Source: Eleftheria terrae
Lineage (GTDB): Bacteria; Pseudomonadota; Gammaproteobacteria; Burkholderiales; Burkholderiaceae_C
DNA: 64,000 nt
Direction of reading: 5' to 3'
Assembly: GCF_030419005.1 (NCBI RefSeq)
Contig: NZ_CP106951.1
Location: 2,170,001 to 2,234,000 of the forward strand
Under the pieces are notes generated by a model that was not told the DNA's origin, did no database searches, and saw only the letters and a list, made by a program, of their open reading frames with translations. The first letter of the stretch is position 1, and each line of letters opens with the position of its first letter. A program made the translations under genes and the position numbers. Positions 48,348-59,610 of this stretch are shown here, one piece after another.

Positions 48348-49487
48348 ATGACCACGACGCTGAGCCCCGAGCTGCTGCGCGCCTGCCTCTCGGTCTATCC
48401 CCGGCTGGCCTTCGTCGACCTGGAGACCACCGGCAGCCGCTGCGGCACCGACCGCATCACCGAGGTGGCCATCATCCAGGTCGATGAAGACGGCGTGCGC
48501 GAGTGGAGCAGCCTGGTGCAGCCGGGCATCCCGATCCCGCCCTTTATCCAGTCGCTCACCGGCATCGACGACCAGATGGTGGCCGAGGCGCCCACCTTCG
48601 ACCGCCTCGCCGCCGACATCCATGCCCGGCTGCAGGACCGGGTGTTCATCGCCCACAACGTCGGCTTCGACCGCGGCTTCCTGCAACAACAACTGCAGGA
48701 GGCCGGCTTCGATTTCCGCCCGGCGGCGGCCTGCACCGTCCAGCTCTCGCGCCGCCTCTATCCCGAGCAGGACCGGCACAACCTCGACAGCCTGATCGCC
48801 CGCCATGGCCTGCGGGTGTCCGGCCGCCACCGTGCGCTGGACGACACGCGGTTGATCTGGCAGTTCTGGCAGATCGTCTGTCGGGACTTCAGCCCGGTGC
48901 AACTGGCCGCCGCGCTGCCCGCGCCACGGCCCCGCCCACCCGCTGTGGCGCCGCTGCAGCTTGATGCCACCCTGCCCGACGGCCACGGCGTCTGGCTGCT
49001 GCATGGTGAAGACGACACGCTGCTGCAGGTCGGCCGCGCGACCCGGCTGCGCCAGCAGCTGATGACGCTGCTGCGCACCGACCAGGGGCTGACGCCCGGC
49101 ACCCGCTTGTCGGCGCAGGTCCGACGCATCGACTGGCTGGCCACCGAAGGGGCCCTGGGCGCCCAGCTGCAGGAGATCGTCCTCGTCAAGGCGCGCCAGC
49201 CCCGCCACCACCGCTTGCCGCAGCACCGCGATCTGCCGGCGCCGGCAGCCTGGCCCTATCCCGGCCCCATCGGCGTGCGCGAGGGCCAGCACAGCCTGCA
49301 CGTGCTGGACGACTGGTGCTACCTCGGCACCGCCCGCGGCGACGCCGAGATCTGGCCGCTGCTGGCGCTGCCCCGCCGGTTCGACCACGACATCCACCTG
49401 CTGCTGCTCAAGCGGCTGCCGCGCCTGCCCAAGCGGTCCCTCATGCTGTTGGGCAGCCAGCTCGACTTCAACGCCCCGGCCGCCTGA
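48348..49487 (+). CDS. DnaQ-like 3'-5' exonuclease with UvrC-like nuclease domain
   Basis: A 379-residue protein with two parts. The N-terminal part (about 18-185) is a DEDDh exonuclease: FVDLETTG with Asp24 and Glu26, IAHNVGFDRGFL, and HRALDDTR. The C-terminal part (about 205-300) resembles a GIY-YIG domain of the UvrC/Cho type (GVWLLHGEDDTLLQVGRATRLRQQL, EGALGAQLQEIVLVKARQP), but the GIY and YIG residues are poorly kept. Such exonuclease/nuclease fusions are known and named as polymerase III epsilon-like or excinuclease-cho-like. A repair role is likely; activity of the second part is doubtful. Confidence 0.85.
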   Translation: MTTTLSPELLRACLSVYPRLAFVDLETTGSRCGTDRITEVAIIQVDEDGVREWSSLVQPGIPIPPFIQSLTGIDDQMVAEAPTFDRLAADIHARLQDRVFIAHNVGFDRGFLQQQLQEAGFDFRPAAACTVQLSRRLYPEQDRHNLDSLIARHGLRVSGRHRALDDTRLIWQFWQIVCRDFSPVQLAAALPAPRPRPPAVAPLQLDATLPDGHGVWLLHGEDDTLLQVGRATRLRQQLMTLLRTDQGLTPGTRLSAQVRRIDWLATEGALGAQLQEIVLVKARQPRHHRLPQHRDLPAPAAWPYPGPIGVREGQHSLHVLDDWCYLGTARGDAEIWPLLALPRRFDHDIHLLLLKRLPRLPKRSLMLLGSQLDFNAPAA

Positions 49488-49584
49488 GGCCACCGTTCCG
49501 GGGCGGTTCCGGCATCCAGGCGGCCCGGCAGGGCTGCTAGCATGGCGCCACCTCCGACCCTCCCCCGGGCCCCGCCCGACACCG

Positions 49585-50337
49585 ATGAGCCAACACTGGT
49601 TTTCCGTGCTGCCTGGATCGCGGGCGCCGCTCTGCCGCCTCTACTGCCTGCCTTATGCCGGCGCCGGCCACACGGCCTACCGCCACTGGCGGCCGCTGCT
49701 GTCCGATCAACTGGAACTGGCCCTGGCAAAGTTGCCAGGCCGTGGCGACCGCTACAAAGACCCCCGCCCGGCCAGCATTGCCGAACTTGCCGACCAGATT
49801 GCCGACGCCATCGCGTCCCAGGGGCCGCACCGCTTTGCCTTGTTTGGCCACAGCATGGGCGCGCTCACCGCCTTCGAGGTGGCACGCCGCCTGGTGCAGC
49901 GCCACGGCCTAGCGCCGGAGGCCCTGTTCGTCTCGGGCCGCCGCGCCCCCACCGCGCCAGGCAGCCTGAGCAAGGTGCTGCAGCTCGATGACGACGGCTT
50001 CCTGGCCCATGTCCGTGCCATGGGCGGCTTCCCCGACGAGTTGCTCGCGCATGAGGAGGCCGTCGCGTTTTTCCTGCCCATCATCCGGGCTGATTTCTTC
50101 TGGGTCGACCAGCACCGCCACCAGCCGGGCCCGCCGCTGCCCTGCCCCATTGCCGTCTTTGGTGGAACCAACGATGGCAGCGCGCCCGTCGAGCTGCTGG
50201 CAGGCTGGAGCCAGGAAACGAGCGCCGGCTGCAGCACCGAGCTCTACGAAGGCGGCCACTTTTTCCTGTTCCCCCACCAACAGGCAGTGCTCGCCCGGGT
50301 GCAACAGCAGCTGGGCCTGGCGGCGGTGCCCGCCTGA
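49585..50337 (+). CDS. Type II thioesterase (alpha/beta hydrolase)
   Basis: A 250-residue thioesterase of the kind that proofreads polyketide or nonribosomal peptide synthases by removing wrong acyl groups from carrier domains. The family start CLPYAGAGHTAYRHW and AKLPGRGDRY are present. The nucleophile is Ser90 in GHSMGALTAF, the acid is likely in GGTNDGSAPVE and the base is His in EGGHFFLF. No synthase gene is in the window, so it may serve a remote cluster. The next gene is an Ntn-type acylase, 159 bases away. Confidence 0.88.
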   Translation: MSQHWFSVLPGSRAPLCRLYCLPYAGAGHTAYRHWRPLLSDQLELALAKLPGRGDRYKDPRPASIAELADQIADAIASQGPHRFALFGHSMGALTAFEVARRLVQRHGLAPEALFVSGRRAPTAPGSLSKVLQLDDDGFLAHVRAMGGFPDELLAHEEAVAFFLPIIRADFFWVDQHRHQPGPPLPCPIAVFGGTNDGSAPVELLAGWSQETSAGCSTELYEGGHFFLFPHQQAVLARVQQQLGLAAVPA

Positions 50338-50496
50338 CCGCCAGCCGCCGCAGGGCGGTGCGCTTCTTGCCCGGCCCCAGCGCCGCACTTCCTGACGGGC
50401 CCGGCCCGCATCGGGAAGCACCGGCAAGGTGTCGCCGCGGCGGACCGCTCTGTTGCCGGGCTGCGGCGACGTCCGTTTCCATTCGGGAGGACGCCC

Positions 50497-52962
50497 ATGC
50501 CAGCCCTGTCACGCCCCTTGCTGTTGCTCCTGTTCTCCGGCGCCGCCATCGGCGCGCCCATCGCCACGCCACCGAAGGCGGCGCCCCCGGCGGCCTTCAA
50601 CACGGGCCAGCCGACCTACCGGGTGCTGGTGCGGCGTACGGCCGACGGCATTCCGCACCTGCGCGCGCAGGACGCGCCCAGCCTCGGCTACGGCCAGGGC
50701 TATGTGCAGGCGCAGGACAACCTGTGCACCCTGGCCGAGCTTTTCCTCACCCTGCGCGGCGAGCGTTCCCTGCACTTCGGTGCACAGGCGCGGCCCGCCA
50801 CCGAATCCACCTTCGGCCAGCCGGCCAACCTGGAACTCGACTTCTTCTTCCGGCATGTGGCCGACGAGCCCACCGTGGAGCAGTACCGCCGCCAGGTCTC
50901 GCCCCTGCTGCAGCAACTGGTGCACGGCTGGACCGCCGGGTACAACCGGCTGGTGCGGGACTGGCGACAGGGCCGCCTGCCCGGGGCTCACCAGGCCTGC
51001 CAGCAGCAGGCGTGGGTGCGCGAGATCGACGAGTCCGATGCCTGGCGTCGCCTGCTGGCCCTCAGCGCGGCCGGGGGCTGGAGCGTGTTTGCCGAGCAGA
51101 TTGCAGGCGCCCAGCCACCCGGGGCAGCGGGCGACGTGCTCCGGCGGGCCACCGCCGCCCTCGACCCGGCCGCCTTCTTCAGCCCGGGCCGTGGCCGTGG
51201 GCTGGGCAGCAACGGCCTGGCTTTCGGCGGCCAGGCCACCGGCACCCGCCACGGGCTGCTGGCCGGCAACCCGCACTGGTTCCTGCGCGGGCCCGACCGC
51301 TTCTACCAGGCCCACCTGAGCTTGCCGGGCACGCTCGATGTCGCAGGTGCCGGCATCCTCGGCGTGCCGCTGATCCTCATCGGCTACAACGCCCACCTGG
51401 CCTGGACCCACACCACGTCCACCGCCCGCCGCTTCGGCTTCTATGAACTGAGCCTGGCTCCGGGCTCGGCCACGTCCTATCTCTACGAGGGCCGGGTGCT
51501 GCCGATGACGGCCCACCGCATCACCGTGCCGGTGCAGCCGGTGGCACCGCGCTTCGAGGCCTCGGTCACCCGCACGCTCTACCGCAGCCATGCAGGCCCG
51601 CTCGTCGACCTGTCGGGCTTCTCGCCCGCGCTGGCCTGGACCCGCGACAAGGCCTTTGCCATCCGCGACGTCAGTGCCACCCACCCGCGCTCCTTCAGCC
51701 CCTTCCTGCGCTGGGCCGCCGCGCGATCGCTCGACGAGTTCATTCGCATCCAGACCGAAGAATGCTCGGTCCCCTGGAACAACACGCTGGCCGCCGCACG
51801 CGGGGACACCCGCGTCTGGTATGCCGACATCGGCGCGGTCCCGCATGTCACCGATGCGCACGCCGCCCGCTGCACGACGGACCTGGGCCGCGCCTTCGCG
51901 CCATTCGCGCCCGGCGTGCCCTTCCTGGACGGCTCGCGGGCCGACTGCGAGTGGGCCCGTGACGCCGACTCGCCCGTGCCCGGCACTTTCGGCGCCAGCC
52001 GGATGCCGAGCCTGCTGCGGCAGGACTATGTCGCCAACATGAACGACAGCCACTGGCTGAGCCAGCCCGCCGAACCGCTGACTGGCTTCGACCGCATCAT
52101 CGGCCCGGAAGGCGCCCCGGTGTCGCTGCGCACGCAACTCGGCCACGCCATGGCGCAGGCCCGCCTGGCTGGCACCGATGGACACGGTGGCCGGCGAACC
52201 GACGCATCAAGCGTGCAGCACCTGCTGCTGGACAGTCGATCCCTCTCGGCCGAGCGGTTCAAGGCACAGGCGCTCGCGCTGGCCTGCGCCGAGCCCCAGG
52301 TGGCCCTGAGCGACGACAGCCTGAACGGCGAGCACTTCGAGCCACCTCGGCGCATTGCGGTGCAGGCGGCCTGCCGGCAGCTCGCGGCCTGGAACAACAC
52401 CGGCACCCGCCACGCCCGCGGCGCCCACCTGTGGGACGAGTTCTGGGCCCGGCTGCGCCGCATCCCGGCCGAGCAGCTCTACGCCGATGCCTTCGACCCC
52501 CGGCGGCCCTTGAGCACCCCGCAGGCGCTGAGGCCCGACGCGCGCATTCCGCAAGCCCTCGCCGCTGCGGTGCTGCGCGTGCAGCAGAGCGGCTACCCGC
52601 TCGACGCAGAGCGCGGCGACACGGTCTTCCTGCGCCGCGGCAGCGAGCGGCTGCCGCTGTACGGCGGCTGCGAAGAACACGGCTACTTCACGCTCGCCTG
52701 CTCGGCCTACCGCATCGAGCAGGGCGGCTATGCGGTGGAGGGCCAGCGGTTCAACAACAGCTATCTCCAGGTGGTGGCCTTCACCGACGCAGGGGTGCAG
52801 CCCTGGACGCTGCTCAGCCACTCGCAGTCCGACGATCCGGCCTCGCCCCACCATGCCGATGCCAGCCGCCGCTACAGCGCGGGCCGGTGGTTGCGGGTGC
52901 CGTTCACGGAAGCCGAGATCACCGCGGCCCGGCCGCCGGTCGCGCTGTGGCTGTCGGAATAG
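50497..52962 (+). CDS. Penicillin acylase / acyl-homoserine-lactone acylase family protein
   Basis: A secreted, self-processing Ntn hydrolase of 821 residues with an N-terminal signal peptide (about 1-20) and a GGGAGG ribosome site. A pro-alpha chain (about 35-235) contains DGIPHLRAQDAPSLGYGQGYVQAQDN. The cleavage and catalytic Ser is Ser238 in GLGSNGLAFGG. The beta chain holds HTTSTARRFGFYEL and LPLYGGCEEHGYF. Relatives such as PvdQ and QuiP cleave long-chain acyl-homoserine lactones or mature siderophores. Substrate not shown by sequence. Its neighbour is a type II thioesterase, which hints at a link to secondary metabolites. Confidence 0.88.
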   Translation: MPALSRPLLLLLFSGAAIGAPIATPPKAAPPAAFNTGQPTYRVLVRRTADGIPHLRAQDAPSLGYGQGYVQAQDNLCTLAELFLTLRGERSLHFGAQARPATESTFGQPANLELDFFFRHVADEPTVEQYRRQVSPLLQQLVHGWTAGYNRLVRDWRQGRLPGAHQACQQQAWVREIDESDAWRRLLALSAAGGWSVFAEQIAGAQPPGAAGDVLRRATAALDPAAFFSPGRGRGLGSNGLAFGGQATGTRHGLLAGNPHWFLRGPDRFYQAHLSLPGTLDVAGAGILGVPLILIGYNAHLAWTHTTSTARRFGFYELSLAPGSATSYLYEGRVLPMTAHRITVPVQPVAPRFEASVTRTLYRSHAGPLVDLSGFSPALAWTRDKAFAIRDVSATHPRSFSPFLRWAAARSLDEFIRIQTEECSVPWNNTLAAARGDTRVWYADIGAVPHVTDAHAARCTTDLGRAFAPFAPGVPFLDGSRADCEWARDADSPVPGTFGASRMPSLLRQDYVANMNDSHWLSQPAEPLTGFDRIIGPEGAPVSLRTQLGHAMAQARLAGTDGHGGRRTDASSVQHLLLDSRSLSAERFKAQALALACAEPQVALSDDSLNGEHFEPPRRIAVQAACRQLAAWNNTGTRHARGAHLWDEFWARLRRIPAEQLYADAFDPRRPLSTPQALRPDARIPQALAAAVLRVQQSGYPLDAERGDTVFLRRGSERLPLYGGCEEHGYFTLACSAYRIEQGGYAVEGQRFNNSYLQVVAFTDAGVQPWTLLSHSQSDDPASPHHADASRRYSAGRWLRVPFTEAEITAARPPVALWLSE

Positions 52963-53043
52963 GCCGGCACGGCCTTTGCCGAAGTGCGGCTCGTGGGCGC
53001 GCGGTGCCGGGCGCCCACCGCCTTCCCTACTTCAAGGAGTCCC

Positions 53044-54141
53044 ATGTCCGCCCCTGCCTCCTACCTCCGCTACAGCGAGCAGCTGGAGCAGCGCCAGCCG
53101 AATGAAGAGCAGCTCATCGAGCAGATCGTCGCCTCGATGGGCCGGGTCAATCGCATCGTCTTCGACCGCCACCGGCATGCGGTGCGCGACGCGCATGCCA
53201 AGAGCCACGGCATCCTCAAGGGCCGCCTGACCGTGCACGACGGCCTGCCCGGCTTCCTGCGCCAGGGCGTGTTCGCCGAGCCCCGCAGCTACCCGGTGGT
53301 GGTGCGCCTGTCGAGCGCGCCGGGCGAGCTCATGAGCGACCGAGTGCCTTCGCCACGCGGCATGGCCATCAAGCTCATCGGTGTCGACGGCCCGCGCCTG
53401 CTGCCGCAGGCCCGGCCAGCCCGCACCCAGGACTTCCTGCTGGTCAACCATCCGGTGATTCCCTTCGGCCATGTGCAGGCCTACTGGGAAGCGCAGCAGG
53501 CCATGGAGAAGCACATCGACGACCCCGAGCTGCTGCGCCGCACCGTCGCGGCCCTGGCCCGTGGCGCCGGCAAGGTGGCCGACCTGCTGGGCGTGGAGAA
53601 CCCGACGCTCGACACCCTGGCCACCCCGCGCGACCACCTGCTGGGCGACACCTACTACAGCATGGCCGCGCTGCGCTACGGCGATCACGTGGCCAAGGTC
53701 AGCGCCGCCCCCTTGTCCGCCAGCGTGCGCCGGCTCGCCGGCCAGCCGCTGCCCGGCGAAGGCGACTCGGCCCTGCGCGACGCGGTGGTCGACTTCTTCA
53801 GCCGCGAGTCGGCCGAATACCAGCTGAGGGTGCAGCTGTGCACCGATCTCACCCGCATGCCGATCGAGGACGCCTCCATCGAATGGCCGGAATCCGACTC
53901 GCCCTGGCTGCCGGTGGCCACCCTCTCGCTGCCGCAACAAGACGCCTACAGCCCCGCGCGGCGCGTCTGCGGCGACGACATCCTGTCCTTCAACCCCTGG
54001 CAGGGCATCGAGGCGCACCGCCCGCTCGGCTCCATCATGCGGGTGCGCATCAAGGCCTACGAGCAGTCCTCGCGCTTTCGCCACGAGATGAACCTGCAGC
54101 CGCGGGTGGAGCCCGACGCGCTCGACCAGATTCCCGACTGA
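53044..54141 (+). CDS. Catalase family protein (SrpA-like)
   Basis: A 365-residue member of the small catalase-related group. The distal His is likely His55 in [11 protein letters not shown], with [10 protein letters not shown] and [19 protein letters not shown] following. The proximal Tyr region is [18 protein letters not shown], which fits the RxxxY heme-ligand motif. It lacks the C-terminal parts of full catalases. It probably acts as a heme peroxidase or low-activity catalase. It has no signal peptide. It lies 81 bases after the acylase gene and 32 bases before a lipoprotein gene, which may be cotranscribed. Confidence 0.85.
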   Translation: MSAPASYLRYSEQLEQRQPNEEQLIEQIVASMGRVNRIVFDRHRHAVRDAHAKSHGILKGRLTVHDGLPGFLRQGVFAEPRSYPVVVRLSSAPGELMSDRVPSPRGMAIKLIGVDGPRLLPQARPARTQDFLLVNHPVIPFGHVQAYWEAQQAMEKHIDDPELLRRTVAALARGAGKVADLLGVENPTLDTLATPRDHLLGDTYYSMAALRYGDHVAKVSAAPLSASVRRLAGQPLPGEGDSALRDAVVDFFSRESAEYQLRVQLCTDLTRMPIEDASIEWPESDSPWLPVATLSLPQQDAYSPARRVCGDDILSFNPWQGIEAHRPLGSIMRVRIKAYEQSSRFRHEMNLQPRVEPDALDQIPD

Positions 54142-54173
54142 GGCGCAAGCCGCCCCGCTTCCAGGAGATCCGC

Positions 54174-55574
54174 ATGATCCACACGCCCCTGTTTCCGACC
54201 GCGCGGCACGCGCTGTCCCTGGCACTGCTGGGCCTGCTGGCCCTGGCCGGCTGTGGCGAGACCGCCCGCCTGCCGGTGTCGGCCGGCACCGGCCCGCAGC
54301 CCCAACTGCCCGAGCCCCGGCGCACACTGCTGCCCACCGTGCACATCGCCCCCGCCAAGGGCTGGCCGGCCGGCGGCAAGCCGGTCGCTGCCGAAGGCCT
54401 GGTGGTCGACCGCTTCGCGGACGGCCTGGAGCACCCGCGCTGGTTGCATGTGCTGCCCAATGGCGACGTGCTGGTCGCCGAGACCAACGCGCCGCCCAAG
54501 CCCGAAGGCAGCGGTGGCGGCCTGCGCGCCTGGGTGATGCAGCGCGTCATGTCGAAGGCCGGCGCTGGCGTGCCCAGCGCCAATCGCATCACTCTGCTGC
54601 GCGACGCCGACGGCGACGGCGTGGCGGAGACCCGCTCGGCCTTCCTGGAGCGGCTGAACTCGCCCTTCGGCATGGCGCTGGTGGGGCAGGATGTCTATGT
54701 CGCCAACACCGACGCGGTGCTGCGCTTCCCCTACCGAGACGGCGAGACCCGCATCACCGCGCCCGGCACCAAGCTGGTGGACCTGCCGGCCGGCCCGCGC
54801 AACCATCACTGGACCAAGAACCTGATTGCCAGCCGCGACGGGACCAAGCTCTACGTCACCACCGGCTCCAACAGCAACGTCGGCGAAAACGGCCTGGACG
54901 AGGAAGTGGGGCGGGCCGCCATCTGGGAAGTCGACCTCCGCAGTGGCCAGCACCGGCTGTTCGCGACCGGCCTGCGCAATCCCAACGGCCTGGCCTGGCA
55001 GCCCGACACCGGCGCGCTGTGGACCGCCGTCAACGAGCGCGACGAGATCGGCAGCGACCTGGTGCCGGACTACATGACCTCGGTGCGCGACGGCGGCTTC
55101 TACGGCTGGCCCTACAGCTACTACGGCCAGCATGTGGACCGGCGGGTCGAGCCGCAGCAGCCCGACCTGGTGGCCCGCGCCATCGTGCCCGACTATGCAC
55201 TCGGCCCGCACACGGCCTCGCTCGGCCTGGCATGGTCGGGCGGCACCTCGCTGCCGGAGCGGTTCCGCAGCGGCATGTTCATCGGCCAGCATGGGTCCTG
55301 GAACCGCCAGCCGCGCAGCGGCTACAAGGTGGTGTTCGTCGCCTTCCAGGGCGGCAAGCCGGTGGGCCAGCCGCAGGACGTATTGACCGGCTTCCTGAAC
55401 GACACCGGCGAGGCGCAGGGCCGGCCGGTGGGCGTGGCGCTGGACAAGACCGGCGCACTGCTGGTGGCCGACGATGTGGGGAATGTGGTGTGGCGAGTGC
55501 GGGCCGGCACAGCGGCCGCACCGGCCTCCGCGCCAGCAGCCTCGGCCGCAGCGAACCCTGCGGCACCGCAGTAG
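54174..55574 (+). CDS. Sorbosone dehydrogenase-like lipoprotein
   Basis: A 466-residue lipoprotein: signal peptide with the lipobox LALAGC, lipid-carrying Cys27, then a six-bladed beta-propeller of the glucose/sorbosone dehydrogenase (GSDH) type. Marks are [79 protein letters not shown] and DNVVWRV-like endings. The PQQ-binding His and Arg pattern appears partly kept. Substrate is unknown; it is probably a periplasmic sugar or aldehyde oxidase. The gap to groES (284 bases) holds the groE control region and nothing else recognised. Confidence 0.87.
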   Translation: MIHTPLFPTARHALSLALLGLLALAGCGETARLPVSAGTGPQPQLPEPRRTLLPTVHIAPAKGWPAGGKPVAAEGLVVDRFADGLEHPRWLHVLPNGDVLVAETNAPPKPEGSGGGLRAWVMQRVMSKAGAGVPSANRITLLRDADGDGVAETRSAFLERLNSPFGMALVGQDVYVANTDAVLRFPYRDGETRITAPGTKLVDLPAGPRNHHWTKNLIASRDGTKLYVTTGSNSNVGENGLDEEVGRAAIWEVDLRSGQHRLFATGLRNPNGLAWQPDTGALWTAVNERDEIGSDLVPDYMTSVRDGGFYGWPYSYYGQHVDRRVEPQQPDLVARAIVPDYALGPHTASLGLAWSGGTSLPERFRSGMFIGQHGSWNRQPRSGYKVVFVAFQGGKPVGQPQDVLTGFLNDTGEAQGRPVGVALDKTGALLVADDVGNVVWRVRAGTAAAPASAPAASAAANPAAPQ

Positions 55575-55722
55575 CCAGTCCGGGGACTCCAGCCACCCCT
55601 GGATCGCACAGCCCGTCAACAGACTCGCCCCAAGCGCCTGCAGCCTCTCCTGGTGCAGGCCGCCCGCGCTGGCTCGTGCCGGCGCTGAACGGGCCGGCCT
55701 CTACATTCCCCTGTCCCTCCCT

Positions 55723-55751
55723 CTTGAATCGCCTTCGGCCGTCCCTATAAT
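55723..55751 (+). promoter_or_regulatory. groESL promoter, overlapping sigma-32 and sigma-70 elements
   Basis: CTTGAA (55723-55728), 14 bases, then CCCTATAA (55743-55750) fits the heat-shock sigma-32 layout. In the same bases TTGAAT (55724-55729), a 16-base spacer and TATAAT (55746-55751) make a good sigma-70 promoter. The expected start of transcription is near 55758, at the edge of the CIRCE element. Confidence 0.75.
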
Positions 55752-55759
55752 TGGTCCTG

Positions 55760-55786
55760 TTAGCACTCAACAGTAGCGAGTGCTAG
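55760..55786. promoter_or_regulatory. CIRCE element (HrcA operator)
   Basis: TTAGCACTC, nine bases, GAGTGCTAG. This is one base short of the perfect CIRCE consensus TTAGCACTC-N9-GAGTGCTAA. It overlaps the likely transcription start, so HrcA binding should block groESL expression under normal conditions. The gene for HrcA is not in the window. Confidence 0.93.
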
Positions 55787-55858
55787 TTGATGTCAACGAG
55801 CGCTCACTTGGCGCTCGTTCCTTCTCAGAAGTGCCTTCTCAGAATCCAAGGAGATGCA

Positions 55859-56149
55859 ATGAAACTTCGTCCGTTGCACGATCGCGTGATCGTCAAGCGC
55901 CTCGAGAACGAAACCAAGACCGCTTCGGGCATCGTGATCCCCGACAACGCTGCCGAGAAGCCTGACCAAGGCGAAGTGCTGGCAGTCGGCGCGGGCAAGC
56001 GCAACGAGAAGGGCGACTTCGTGGCCCTGAACGTCAAGGTCGGCGACCGCGTGCTGTTCGGCAAGTACAGCGGCCAGACCGTCAAGGTCGACGGCGACGA
56101 ACTGCTGGTCATGCGCGAAGAGGATCTGTTCGCCGTCATCGAGAAGTGA
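55859..56149 (+). CDS. groES: Co-chaperonin GroES
   Basis: 10-kDa lid of the GroEL cage. It has 96 residues from the ATG at 55859, which has AAGGAG five bases upstream. The pattern [18 protein letters not shown], the mobile-loop region [16 protein letters not shown] and [21 protein letters not shown] are all typical. It is followed by groEL after 58 bases. The upstream in-frame extension lies in the leader and is not coding. Confidence 0.98.
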   Translation: MKLRPLHDRVIVKRLENETKTASGIVIPDNAAEKPDQGEVLAVGAGKRNEKGDFVALNVKVGDRVLFGKYSGQTVKVDGDELLVMREEDLFAVIEK

Positions 56150-56189
56150 TTCTCTGACCCGCGACACCTCTCATCCAACCAGTTCATAG

Positions 56190-57848
<1,659 letters not shown>

Positions 57849-57878
57849 TGTCCGCCTGAGCTTCTCGCTCACTAAAAA

Positions 57879-57904
57879 GGGCCGCTGCACAGCGGCCCTT
57901 TTTT
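57879..57904 (+). terminator. Rho-independent terminator of groESL
   Basis: GGGCCGCTG and CAGCGGCCC form a perfect 9-base stem around two bases (57879-57898), followed by six T residues (57899-57904). An A-run precedes it. The position after groEL makes this the end of the operon. The remaining gap to 58031 shows nothing else clear. Confidence 0.93.
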
Positions 57905-58030
57905 CATGGGGCTGCGGGCTTCGGCAGGCTGCCTGCCATGGTCGCGCTCCGAAGCCCCTAGGTATTTGGCTTAGGGGGCGCTAGTCGAACCTCGCATGAA
58001 GCACGGCCCTGGGCTGCCGAAATTGCTCTC

Positions 58031-59233
58031 ATGCCCGCCCCGATCGCCCCCTCCCCGCTTCCGCAGCCGCCTGCGGCTTCCTCCCGGCGCGCTCGGCTGT
58101 GCGTGGCCCACGCTCCGCTGCTGGGCATGGCCGGGGCGGCCGCCGTGCTGATGGCGGCCGCCAGCCACCCGGCCGCCTGGGCGGCCGCCGTGCTGCTGAG
58201 CGCGCTCGGCCTGCTGGCCGGACGCGAGCTCGCCGTTGCACGGCGTGCCGAACAGGCCATGCTCAACCGCTACCTGGCCGAGCGCGAAGGGTTCGCCCAG
58301 GCACTCGCGCCGGTCTGGAGCGGCCACATCGAATCCTCCCGCGCGCAGATGGAATCGGCCATCTCCGCACTCGCCGAACGCTTTGGCGGCATCGTCGACA
58401 AGCTCGACCAGACCGCCCGTGCCACCACCGCCACCACCGGCAGCCGCGACAGCGGCGACCAGGGGGTGGTGGCCGTGTTCGCACGCAGCGAACACCAGCT
58501 CGACGCGGTCATTGCCTCCATGCAGGCCGTGATGCGCAGCAAGGCAGCGGTGCTCAATGAAGTGCAGGGCCTGACCCGTTTTGTCGCCGAGCTGCAGCAG
58601 ATGGCCGGCGATGTCGCCAGCATTGCCGGGCAGACCAACCTGCTGGCCATCAACGCCGCCATCGAAGCCGCGCATGCCGGCGAGCACGGCCGCGGCTTCT
58701 CGGTACTGGCGCAGGAAGTGCGCAAGCTCTCCGCCCTGTCCGGGGACATGGGCCGCCGCATCGCCGACAAGGTGGCCCTGGTGAACGCCGCCATCGAGGC
58801 GACGCGCCAGCATGCCGAAGCCTCCTCGGCCGAAGAGGACGCTTCCATCTGTGCCTCGCAACGCCACATCGGCGAGGTGCTGGCCGAGATGCGTGGCGTC
58901 ACCGAGGCACTGGCCGCCACCACCAGCCAGCTGGAACAGGACAGCCTGGGCATCAAGAACGACATCGGCGAAGCCCTGGTGCAACTGCAGTTCCAGGACC
59001 GCGTCAGCCAGGTCATGACCCACGTCAAGGCCAACATCGAACGGCTGCCGACGGTGCTGGCCGAGCACGGCCGCGCCTGTGCGCAGGCCGGCACGCTGGA
59101 GCCGCTGGACGCCACCGCCCTGCTGTCGGAACTGCAGGCCACCTACGCGATGGCCGAGGAACACGCGCTGCACCGCGGCGAACGCCAGGCCGCTGCCACG
59201 CCGGCACCGGCCGAAGAAGTCACATTTTTCTGA
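58031..59233 (+). CDS. Receptor-like chemotaxis protein without a sensing domain
   Basis: A 400-residue protein with two adjacent hydrophobic stretches (about 23-64) and no periplasmic domain between them, then a long coiled-coil body. The MCP signalling tip is clear near residues 198-240: [34 protein letters not shown]. The C-terminal part ([25 protein letters not shown]) is unlike a usual adaptation helix. It stands first in the chemosensory operon, eight bases before cheY. It may sense cytoplasmic or membrane state, or link receptor arrays to another output. Confidence 0.82.
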   Translation: MPAPIAPSPLPQPPAASSRRARLCVAHAPLLGMAGAAAVLMAAASHPAAWAAAVLLSALGLLAGRELAVARRAEQAMLNRYLAEREGFAQALAPVWSGHIESSRAQMESAISALAERFGGIVDKLDQTARATTATTGSRDSGDQGVVAVFARSEHQLDAVIASMQAVMRSKAAVLNEVQGLTRFVAELQQMAGDVASIAGQTNLLAINAAIEAAHAGEHGRGFSVLAQEVRKLSALSGDMGRRIADKVALVNAAIEATRQHAEASSAEEDASICASQRHIGEVLAEMRGVTEALAATTSQLEQDSLGIKNDIGEALVQLQFQDRVSQVMTHVKANIERLPTVLAEHGRACAQAGTLEPLDATALLSELQATYAMAEEHALHRGERQAAATPAPAEEVTFF

Positions 59234-59241
59234 GGAACACC

Positions 59242-59610
59242 ATGGCAAAGACCATCATGATCGTGGACGACTCCGCCTCGCTGCGGATGGTCGTCGGCAT
59301 CGCGCTCAAGGCCGCGGGCTACGACGTCCTTGAAGGCAGCGACGGCCGTGATGCGCTGGCGAAGCTGGCCGGCCAGAAAGTGCACCTGATCGTCAGCGAC
59401 CTCAACATGCCCAACATGGACGGCCTGAGCTTCGCCAAGGCCGTCAAGGCACTGCCCAGCTACAAGTTCACGCCCATCGTCATGCTGACCACCGAGTCGG
59501 CCGACGAGAAGAAGCGCGCCGGCCAGGAAGCCGGCCTCAAGGCCTGGGTGGTCAAGCCCTTCAAGCCCGAGCAACTGCTCGCAGTGGTCCAGAAGCTGGT
59601 GCTGCAATGA
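59242..59610 (+). CDS. cheY: CheY-like response regulator
   Basis: Single-domain receiver of 122 residues. The acidic pair Asp9-Asp10 and the phosphorylated Asp53 (IVSDLNMPNMDG) are present, with the Thr in VMLTTES and Lys104 in VVKPFKPEQ. It has no output domain, so it should work by binding a flagellar switch or another protein. It overlaps the STAS gene by four bases (ATGA). Confidence 0.93.
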   Translation: MAKTIMIVDDSASLRMVVGIALKAAGYDVLEGSDGRDALAKLAGQKVHLIVSDLNMPNMDGLSFAKAVKALPSYKFTPIVMLTTESADEKKRAGQEAGLKAWVVKPFKPEQLLAVVQKLVLQ

